Shown here piece after piece: positions 56,696 to 64,000 of a stretch of DNA of 64,000 nt. The first letter of the stretch is position 1. The number at the start of each line of letters is the position of its first letter. Source of the stretch: Nakamurella deserti. GTDB taxonomy: Bacteria > Actinomycetota > Actinomycetes > Mycobacteriales > Nakamurellaceae. The translations under genes and the position numbers were made by a program. The DNA is taken from contig NZ_QCXS01000003.1 in the NCBI RefSeq assembly GCF_003260015.1, forward strand, positions 142,315 to 206,314, written 5' to 3'. Below the pieces are notes generated by a model. The model was not told the origin of the DNA and ran no database searches. It was given only the letters and a program-made list of their open reading frames with translations.

Positions 56696-57178
56696 ATGAC
56701 TGAAGTGTGGCTGACCCAGGAAGCTCACGACCGGCTCAAGGCTGAGCTGGACGCGCTGGTCGCCGAGCGTCCGGTGATCGCGGCCGAGATCAACGAGCGC
56801 CGCGAGGAGGGCGACCTCAAGGAGAACGGTGGCTACCACGCCGCCCGCGACGAGCAGGCCAAGCAGGAGCAGCGCATCCGCCAGCTCCAGGAGCTGATGC
56901 GCAGCGCGCAGGTCGGTGTCGCACCCGCCGACAACGGCATCGTCGAGCCCGGGATGGTCGTGACCGTGGCCTACGACGGCGACGAGGACGACACCGAGAC
57001 TTTCCTGGTCGGCTCCCGCGAGGAGGGCGCCCACGGTGATCTGCAGGTGTACTCCCCCCAGTCGCCGCTCGGCTCGGCGATCCTGGGCGGCAGCGCGGGC
57101 GAGACCCGCGAGTACCTGCTGCCCAACGGCAACATGCAGAAGGTCGTCATCGTGCAGGCCAAGCCCTACACCGGCTGA
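56696..57178 (+). CDS. greA: Transcription elongation factor GreA
   Basis: Rescues backtracked RNA polymerase by stimulating transcript cleavage, 160 residues. The N-terminal coiled coil carries the acidic tip in [20 protein letters not shown]. The C-terminal FKBP-like domain ends with [21 protein letters not shown] clear AAGGAG lies 7 nt before the ATG. Flanked by mca and ilvA; terminator follows. Confidence 0.97.
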   Translation: MTEVWLTQEAHDRLKAELDALVAERPVIAAEINERREEGDLKENGGYHAARDEQAKQEQRIRQLQELMRSAQVGVAPADNGIVEPGMVVTVAYDGDEDDTETFLVGSREEGAHGDLQVYSPQSPLGSAILGGSAGETREYLLPNGNMQKVVIVQAKPYTG

Positions 57179-57191
57179 CCTCCCGTCCGAC

Positions 57192-57221
57192 ACGACCCGG
57201 TGGCCTCGGCCACCGGGTCGT
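57192..57221. terminator. greA terminator (shared with convergent ilvA)
   Basis: 13-bp inverted repeat ACGACCCGGTGGC / GCCACCGGGTCGT with a 4-nt loop, followed by TTCT on the plus strand. Confidence 0.85.
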
Positions 57222-57254
57222 TCTGCGTTGCGGGGAGCTCGTGGCCGATGCCGG

Positions 57255-58472
57255 TCAGAGCACCGCGCGGACGACGAAGCCGGCGGCGGCGAGTCGCTCC
57301 ACCAGCTCCGCGGCGTGATCGTGTCCCTTGGTCTCCAGCCGCAGTTCGACGAGCACGTTGCCCAGCGCCAGGGTCGACCCGAGCCGGCTGTGCGACACGT
57401 CGACCACGTTGGCCCCCGCCTCCCCGACGAACGCCAGCAGCCCGGCCAGCGACCCGGGCCGGTCGGGGATGTCGATCTGCATGCTGAGGAAGCGCCCCGC
57501 CGACACCAGGCCGTGCTGCGTGACGTGCAGCAGGACCAGCGGGTCGATGTTGCCGCCGGACAGCACCGCGCACACGGGCGGCGCGAACCGCTCCGGTTCG
57601 GCCATGATCGCGGCGACGGTGGCGGCCCCGGAGGCCTCGACGACGAGCTTGGCCCGCTCCAGGCAGAGCAGCATGGCCTGGCTGAGCTGGTCCTCGCTGA
57701 CCGTCACGACCTCGTCGACCATCGAGGTCACGTGCGCGAACGTCAGGGCGGTCGGCTCACCCACGGCGATGCCGTCGGCCAGGGTGCTCATCTCGTACAG
57801 CCGGACCGGCCGGCCGGAGGCGATCGAGTTCGGCCACGCCGCGGCCTGCGCCGCCTGGACGCCGATGATCCTCACGTCCGGCCGGAGGCCCTTGATCGCC
57901 GCGGCCATGCCGCTCACCAGCCCGCCGCCGCCGAGGGCGATCACCACGGTGGCCACGTCGGGGAGGTCGGCGAGGATCTCCAGCGCGACGGTCCCCTGTC
58001 CGATCACGATGTCCGGATGGTCGAAGGGGTGCACCAGGGTCGCACCCGTCTCGGTCTCGAAGGCGCGGGCGGCGACGAGCGCGTCGTCGAGGGTGTCACC
58101 GATGAGTTCGACGGTCGCGCCGTAGGCACGGGTGGCCTGCAGCTTGGCGATCGACGCCCCCACCGGCATGAAGACGGTCGCCCGGCAGCCGAGCAGCTTC
58201 GCGGCGAGCGCCACACCCTGCGCGTGGTTGCCGGCCGACGCGGCGACCACGCCGGCCGCCCGTTCGGCGTCGGTCAGCCGGGCGATGCGGGTGTACGCCC
58301 CGCGGATCTTGAAGGAGCCGGTGCGCTGCAGGTTCTCGCACTTGAGGTAGACGGGGCCGCCGACCCGGTCCGAGAGCGGCCGCGACGACTCCATCGGGGT
58401 GTGCCGGACGACCGGGGCCAGCAGCTCGGCCGCCTCCCGGATCTGCTCGACGGTGACCAGGTTCAGGTTCAT
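57255..58472 (-). CDS. ilvA: Threonine ammonia-lyase (threonine dehydratase) with ACT domain
   Basis: PLP enzyme converting threonine to 2-oxobutanoate for isoleucine synthesis, 405 residues. The PLP lysine is Lys55 in TGSFKIRGAY; the glycine-rich phosphate loop is VVIALGGGGLVSG. The last ~80 residues form a single ACT-like domain (MQIDIPDRPGSLAGLLAFVG), giving the short, TdcB-like form. ATG at 58472 has CAGGAT 6 nt upstream, possibly leaderless. A repeat array separates it from metB. Confidence 0.93.
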   Translation of the reverse strand: MNLNLVTVEQIREAAELLAPVVRHTPMESSRPLSDRVGGPVYLKCENLQRTGSFKIRGAYTRIARLTDAERAAGVVAASAGNHAQGVALAAKLLGCRATVFMPVGASIAKLQATRAYGATVELIGDTLDDALVAARAFETETGATLVHPFDHPDIVIGQGTVALEILADLPDVATVVIALGGGGLVSGMAAAIKGLRPDVRIIGVQAAQAAAWPNSIASGRPVRLYEMSTLADGIAVGEPTALTFAHVTSMVDEVVTVSEDQLSQAMLLCLERAKLVVEASGAATVAAIMAEPERFAPPVCAVLSGGNIDPLVLLHVTQHGLVSAGRFLSMQIDIPDRPGSLAGLLAFVGEAGANVVDVSHSRLGSTLALGNVLVELRLETKGHDHAAELVERLAAAGFVVRAVL

Positions 58473-58567
58473 CCGCCCATCCTGCTCCGGCTCTCGCCAC
58501 CCCCGCCCGCCGACCCGCCCCGCGACCACTCGTGTCCTGTCCCCCACGACCGCTGTCGACACCACCG

Positions 58568-59312
58568 CCAAAGGGCCGATCCGGGACACGACGCCACTTA
58601 CACCCGGAGGGCTCTACCCCACCCCCACCCGCACGATCGGCGACCCGACCCCGACCCCCGAACCAGCCGGAGGACCGCCGGTCGACGCCCGAAGAGGTGC
58701 TGCTTCTCTTCGTCGCCGATGAGGGCGTCGACCGACCGGCCGCTCCCACCACACGAACTGACACACAGCCGATGCGGGACACGGCGTTCGAGACCGCACC
58801 GGAGGGCCCTACCCCACCCCCACCCCGCCGGTCGGCACGCACCTGCCCACCGACGCCGACCACTCCAGCCGGAGGACGACCGGTCGACGCCCGAAGACGT
58901 GCTGCTTCTCTTCGTCGCCGATGAGGCGTCGACCGGCCAGCCGCCCCCACGACACACAAGACACACAGCCCATCCGGGACACGACGCCCACGCACACCCG
59001 GAGGGCCCTACCCCACCCCCACCCGCCGGTCGGCACGCACCTGCCCACCGACGCCGACCACTTCAGTTGGAGGACGAACGGTCGACGCCCGAAGAGGTGC
59101 TGCTTCTCTTCGTCGCCGATGAGGCGTCGACCGGCCAGCCGCCCCCACGACACACAAGACACACAGCCGATCCGGGACACGGCGCTCACGCACACCCGGA
59201 GGGCCCTACCCCACCCCCACCCGCACGATCACCGCTGAGGCCCGAGGAGCGGTGGTGGACGCCCGAAGAGGTGCTGCTTCACCTCGTCGCCGAAGAGGGC
59301 GTCCACCACCGC
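58568..59312. repeat. ~200-bp tandem array with four structured hairpins downstream of metB
   Basis: Four units (hairpins starting 58679, 58880, 59079, 59249; spacing 201, 199, 170 bp). Each unit has CACCCGGAGGGCCCTACCCC, a CCACCCCCACCC tract, the hairpin, and CCCACGACACACAAGACACA. Outer stems: CGGTCGACGCC/GGCGTCGACCG in the first three (11-12 bp) and GCGGTGGTGGACGCC/GGCGTCCACCACCGC (15 bp) in the fourth. Inside lies CGAAGAG-9 nt-CTCTTCG, replaced by GAGGTG-6 nt-CACCTC in the fourth. Confidence 0.9.
59249..59312 (-). terminator. Large hairpin immediately after metB
   Basis: Perfect 15-bp outer stem (59249-59263 with 59298-59312) plus an inner 6-bp stem, 11 nt beyond the metB stop. It probably ends metB transcription and looks like the founder or closest relative of the hairpins in the downstream array. 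Confidence 0.75.
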
Positions 59313-59323
59313 TTCGAGAACCG

Positions 59324-60523
59324 CTAACTCAACGCATCCGTCAGATCCCCGAGCAGATCGTCGACGTCCTCGATCCCCACGGACAGCCGGATCAGGTCGT
59401 CCGGCACCTCGAGCTTCGACCCGGCGACGCTCATGTGCGTCATCAGGCCCGGGTGCTCGATGAGCGACTCGACCCCGCCCAGCGACTCGGCCAGCAGGAA
59501 CACCCGGGTCCGCGAGCAGACCTTGATCGCGTCCTCGCGGCCGCCTGCCATCCGGAACGACACCATGCCGCCGAAGCGGCGCATCTGCTGTGCGGCGACG
59601 TGGTGGCCGGGGTGGTCGGTGAGCCCGGGGTAGAGCACCTGGCTCACCCGCGGGTGCTCGGACAGCATGGCCGCGACCTTCTCGGCGTTGTCGCAGTGCC
59701 GCTCCATCCGGACGGCGAGCGTCTTGAGCCCGCGCAGCGTCAACCACGAGTCGAACGGCGACGAGCCGCTGCCCATCGACTTGGAGTGCAGCTGGATCTT
59801 CGCCGCGAGCTCACCGTCGTTGAGCAGCAGCGCCCCGCCGATGACGTCGGAGTGTCCGCCGACGTACTTGGTGGTGGAGTGCACGACGACGTCGGCACCG
59901 AGTGACAGCGGGTTCTGCAGGTACGGGGTGGCGAAGGTGTTGTCGACGACGAGGGTGGCGCCCGCGGTGTGCGCGATGTCGGCCAGCGCCGGGATGTCGA
60001 AGATGTTGAGCAGCGGGTTGGTCGGCGTCTCCGCCATGATCATCTTCGTCTGGGGCCGCACGGCGGCCCGGACGGCGTCCAGGTCGGTCAGCGGCACCGC
60101 GGTGTGCTCGATGCCCCACGGCCCGAGGATGGCGTTGACCAGCCGGTACGTCCCCCCGTAGGCATCGGTCGGCAGGATGATGTGGTCCCCGGGGCGCAGC
60201 GCGGCGCGCAGCAGCGTGTCCTCGGCGGCCATCCCCGAGGCGAAGGTGAAGCCGAACTGGGCACCTTCGGTGGACGCCAGCGCCACCTCGAGGGCCGTGC
60301 GTGTCGGGTTGCCGGCGCGGCTGTAGTCGTAGCCGGCCTTGCTGGTGCCGACCTCGTCGGTGGCGAAGGTGGAGGTCTGGTAGATCGGCACGATGACCGC
60401 ACCGGTGGTGCGCTCCGGGTCCTGACCGGCGTGGATGGCGCGGGTGGAGAAGCCGCCTCCGACGTCGGAACGCAGGACGGAGTCGCGGGCGGGGTGCGGG
60501 GCGGGAGGGTTCGGAGACGTCAC
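59324..60523 (-). CDS. metB: Cystathionine gamma-synthase (Cys/Met metabolism PLP enzyme)
   Basis: PLP enzyme of transsulfuration, 399 residues. Family signature DVVVHSTTKYVGGHSDVIGG contains the PLP lysine; also FSTRAIHAGQDP, YDYSRAGNPTR and ESLGGVESLIEHP. Joins O-acyl-homoserine with cysteine; gamma-lyase activity is possible in this family. Adjacent to cbs as in mycobacteria. GTG at 60523 has TAGCCT 7 nt upstream, so leaderless. Confidence 0.93.
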   Translation of the reverse strand: MTSPNPPAPHPARDSVLRSDVGGGFSTRAIHAGQDPERTTGAVIVPIYQTSTFATDEVGTSKAGYDYSRAGNPTRTALEVALASTEGAQFGFTFASGMAAEDTLLRAALRPGDHIILPTDAYGGTYRLVNAILGPWGIEHTAVPLTDLDAVRAAVRPQTKMIMAETPTNPLLNIFDIPALADIAHTAGATLVVDNTFATPYLQNPLSLGADVVVHSTTKYVGGHSDVIGGALLLNDGELAAKIQLHSKSMGSGSSPFDSWLTLRGLKTLAVRMERHCDNAEKVAAMLSEHPRVSQVLYPGLTDHPGHHVAAQQMRRFGGMVSFRMAGGREDAIKVCSRTRVFLLAESLGGVESLIEHPGLMTHMSVAGSKLEVPDDLIRLSVGIEDVDDLLGDLTDALS

Positions 60524-60530
60524 GTACCCC

Positions 60531-60536
60531 AGGCTA
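60531..60536 (-). promoter_or_regulatory. Candidate -10 (TAGCCT) for metB
   Basis: Minus-strand TAGCCT, then 7 nt, then GTG at 60523. Confidence 0.5.
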
Positions 60537-60565
60537 ACGAGTGCCGGCGCGGCTCCCGTGCCGTC

Positions 60566-61099
60566 TCAGCGGGCCTGCCCGATCTGCACGGTGGTCGGGG
60601 TCAGCGCTGTGGCCGACGTCACGGGCGGCAGTCCCCGTGGCCGTCGTCGACCGCGCCCGGCGATCCAGCGCCCCACCGGTGGCAGCAGGGCCAGCACCAG
60701 GACGACGACGCCACCGAAGTACACGGCCGCGTCGTCCAGCGGATGCGTTGGGGTGAACCAGTCGAAACCCCACCGGGCGGCGGCCGTGCCGGCCAGTCCG
60801 ACCAGCGCCCCCACCACGATCGCCCCGCGGCCGCGCCGGATCAGCAGGGCCAGCGCCCCGGCCGCCATCAGGACCGCGGACACCGCCCAGGTGACCGTGG
60901 TCACGAGGACGGCCGGTTCGGCGCCGTCGATGCGGCCGGCGGTGAGCACGTCGGCGACGCTGCGGTACTGCGCCCAGGCCTGCCGGCCCAGGGTCAGCGC
61001 GACCAGCAACGCGGTGGTCCCGGCGAGGGCGGCGCCGGCCGCCGCGGCCAGGTCGTCGTCGGGCGCCGATTCGTACGGCGCCGGCAGGTAGCTCGACAT
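60566..61099 (-). CDS. Four-helix membrane protein, uncharacterised
   Basis: A 177-residue protein with four hydrophobic helices (approximately residues 18-38, 62-86, 90-108, 122-145) and a basic C-terminal tail. GAGGAG lies 5 nt before the ATG. It sits between cbs and metB on the same strand. No domain recognised; a chance co-transcription partner or a transport accessory. Confidence 0.7.
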   Translation of the reverse strand: MSSYLPAPYESAPDDDLAAAAGAALAGTTALLVALTLGRQAWAQYRSVADVLTAGRIDGAEPAVLVTTVTWAVSAVLMAAGALALLIRRGRGAIVVGALVGLAGTAAARWGFDWFTPTHPLDDAAVYFGGVVVLVLALLPPVGRWIAGRGRRRPRGLPPVTSATALTPTTVQIGQAR

Positions 61100-61159
61100 C
61101 GGGTCTCCTCACCAGCGGTGACGCCGAGCGTAGGCCCCCGCCGGGCCGCCGAGAAGGGG

Positions 61160-62524
<1,365 letters not shown>

Positions 62525-62857
62525 GGGAGGTCCTCGGGGATCAGGGGAAGGGGGCGGGCGGCGTCACGACGACCCGGGGTCGGCGGCGACCCCGCTTCGC
62601 CGGGCACGACGACGCTGTTCCAGGTTAACGGTCCGGGGCGTGGTGGGGTCGCCGTCCGTCGGTGTATCAGCCGGTCGACGACGCGCATCGGCACCACGAG
62701 AGGGCGGCCGCCGCGGTCGCGGGGCCGCAGGCGACGTCGTCCCGGCGGCCGCCGGGGTCGCTGAGCCCCGGGCGACGGGCGTCGCGCACCGGATCGGCGC
62801 ACAATGCGGACAGGGGGTGCCGTCGCGGTGACGGTACGGGCACGGAAGGGGCGGGGC
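62525..62857. other. Divergent promoter region between cbs and the SGNH gene
   Basis: 333 nt with a TAACCT -10 candidate for cbs. No additional gene is supported. Confidence 0.4.
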
Positions 62858-63838
62858 ATGGCGAGGGACACCCGACCGGCGGTCGCACCGGCGGCGGCGT
62901 CGGCACCGGACGCCACCCTGACGGGTCGGGTGACCCGGGCCCTGGCCGCCCGCACCGCGGTGACGCTGGCCGCCGGGGTCGGCGTCGCGGTCGGCACCGG
63001 GTCGGCGGCGTGGAAGGGCCTGGAACACCAGGCCCGGCTGGCCGCGGAGCGGATCGGGTTGGCCGCCGAGCCGCCGCCCCGCCGGGACGGCGTCTACCTC
63101 CCGGACGGGCGCTTCCGCCGCCTGCCCACCGTGCCGCGGAACCTGTCGCGGCTGCGGCTGGCGATGCTGGGCGACTCGTCCAGTGCCGGCTTCGGGGCCG
63201 CCGACGAGGACTTCCTGCCGGGCGTGATGCTGGCCCGCGACCTGTCCGCGCGGCTCTACCGTCCGGTGCAGCTGTCCACCCACGCGGTGGTCGGCACCGG
63301 CGCGGCGGACCTGGCCCGTCAGGTCGAGGCGGCGCTGCTGGACGGCGTCGACGTGGCCGTGGTCATCGTGGGCCCGAACGACGTGCGGGACCGGGTCGCG
63401 CCCGCGGAGTCGGTGCGGGCACTGGCCGCGGCGGTGGCGCGGCTCCGTACGCACGACGTCGTCGTGGTCGTCGGCACCTGCCCGGATCTGGGGGTCATCA
63501 CCCCCATCCCGGCCCCGCTGCGGCAGCTCGCCGGGTACTGGTCGCGGTCGTTGGCCGCCCGCCAGGAGCAGGCGGTGCACCGGGCGGGCGGTCTGGCGGT
63601 GCCGATCGGGCGGTGGGTCAGCCCCGGGTTCGTGGGTCATCCGGAGCTGTTCTCACCGGATCTGTTCCACCCGTCGGGCGAGGGCTACGCGCGGGCGGTC
63701 GCCGTGCTGTCCCCGGCCGTCCTCACCGGCCTCGGGTCGGCCGTGTCGGCCGCGGTCGCCGCAGTGCCGGAGTTCCCGGCGTCCCGTCTGCCGGACGGCC
63801 ACCGGTCCGCGGACGCGGGCGGCGGTCGGTCGGGCTGA
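62858..63838 (+). CDS. SGNH/GDSL-type hydrolase with N-terminal membrane segment
   Basis: A 326-residue esterase-like protein. A hydrophobic segment near residue 40 (TAVTLAAGVGVAVGTG) suggests membrane attachment or export. SGNH blocks are complete: block I LAMLGDSSSAGFG (nucleophile Ser), block III VIVGPNDVRD (Asn), and block V SPDLFHPSGEGY (Asp, His). Its position beside cbs matches M. tuberculosis Rv1075c, a secreted GDSL esterase. ATG at 62858 is preceded by GGAAGGGGCGGGGC. Confidence 0.85.
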   Translation: MARDTRPAVAPAAASAPDATLTGRVTRALAARTAVTLAAGVGVAVGTGSAAWKGLEHQARLAAERIGLAAEPPPRRDGVYLPDGRFRRLPTVPRNLSRLRLAMLGDSSSAGFGAADEDFLPGVMLARDLSARLYRPVQLSTHAVVGTGAADLARQVEAALLDGVDVAVVIVGPNDVRDRVAPAESVRALAAAVARLRTHDVVVVVGTCPDLGVITPIPAPLRQLAGYWSRSLAARQEQAVHRAGGLAVPIGRWVSPGFVGHPELFSPDLFHPSGEGYARAVAVLSPAVLTGLGSAVSAAVAAVPEFPASRLPDGHRSADAGGGRSG

Positions 63839-63848
63839 CCCCGCCCGG

Positions 63849-64000
63849 TCAGTCGAACCGGACCGACAGCCGGGTGGCCAGCTCGGCCATCAGGGCGTGC
63901 ACGGCGGCGGGGTCGGCACCGGCGGCCAGCGCGTCGTCCAGCAGCACCTGCAGCTGGTCGGCCAGGGCGTGCGGGCCGAGGTCCGGCACCGTGGGTACCG
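63849..64000 (-). CDS. C-terminal fragment of an unrecognised protein (cut by window edge)
   Basis: The last ~50 codons of a minus-strand gene that begins beyond base 64000. They encode a helical tail (ALADQLQVLLDDALAAGADP, then ELATRLSVRFD and TGA). Codon use is typical of the window. Too little is present to assign a family. Confidence 0.55.
   Translation of the reverse strand, partial: VPTVPDLGPHALADQLQVLLDDALAAGADPAAVHALMAELATRLSVRFD

Noticed and set aside
55175..57178. Long plus-strand frame running into greA
   Set aside because: Only the part from 56696 has a Shine-Dalgarno and GreA homology; the rest is antisense to mca.
58568..59312. Protein-coding gene spanning the metB array (peptides with DEEKQHLFGRRP)
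   Set aside because: Several frames are open on both strands because of the repeat; there is no ribosome-binding site, and unit lengths (201, 199, 170) do not preserve one frame.

Overview
This 64 kb window is a very GC-rich stretch of actinobacterial chromosome. A mycothiol S-conjugate amidase (mca), polyprenol-phosphate-mannose-dependent mannosyltransferase and LpqW-type genes, a DUF222/HNH 13E12-type gene and a DUF6542 gene all point to a mycothiol-producing actinomycete. The gene order follows, in blocks, what I recall of the Mycobacterium tuberculosis segments Rv1075c-Rv1112 (SGNH protein, cbs, metB, greA, mca, hlyIII, Z-prenyl synthase, phoH, fum, DUF4245, xseB/xseA, lipid-droplet protein, ispH, DUF6542, ychF) and Rv1165-Rv1166 (typA, lpqW). 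The genus cannot be fixed from the sequence; a Nakamurella- or Geodermatophilus-like organism is a guess.

Layout. 1-5.5 kb: two family-5 solute-binding lipoproteins and the ribosome-associated GTPase TypA. 6-9 kb: an amino-acid ABC transporter with an intercistronic hairpin behind the binding-protein gene. 9-14 kb: an SRPBCC-NUDIX fusion and the thiamine transporter thiB-thiP-thiQ behind a TPP riboswitch. 14-17 kb: an MptB-like mannosyltransferase whose frame stays open through a minisatellite into a GNAT gene. 17-24 kb: small enzymes, a DUF222/HNH protein, a frameshifted gene, ychF and alkA. 24.5-34.8 kb: a sulfur-assimilation operon reading leftward: leader peptide, sir, Zn-ribbon protein, cysH (APS reductase), cysC, cysD, cysN, sulfonate-type ABC transporter, sirohydrochlorin chelatase. 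35-43 kb: rmuC, DUF6542, ispH, lipid-droplet protein, xseAB, DUF4245, fumC. 43-50 kb: a secreted neocarzinostatin-like membrane protein, PIN-PhoH, a two-component system and a DUF885 hydrolase. 50-64 kb: prenyl synthase and TrhA, an unknown protein, a pepsin-like lipoprotein, mca, greA, ilvA, metB, cbs and an SGNH hydrolase. Sulfur assimilation (sir-cys), transsulfuration (metB, cbs), siroheme supply (chelatase) and mycothiol metabolism (mca) form a thiol theme.

Three features run across the window. (1) Arrays of tandem repeats, each with its own sequence, lie at gene 3' ends (5.9, 15.7-16.3, 23.4-24.5, 25.2-25.8, 42.6-43.0, 52.9-53.5, 58.6-59.3 kb). Most start at, or contain, the stop-codon neighbourhood of the adjoining gene. 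One array repeats the coding 3' end of a pepsin-like gene; another carries four hairpins whose two arms differ together between copies. This is the best candidate for something undescribed. (2) About 18 genes have an NANNNT -10-like hexamer 6-7 nt before the start codon (8 nt in one further case) and no Shine-Dalgarno, the signature of leaderless transcripts. (3) Genes within operons are joined by 4-nt GTGA/ATGA overlaps. I saw no rRNA or tRNA genes, insertion sequences, phage genes or CRISPR.
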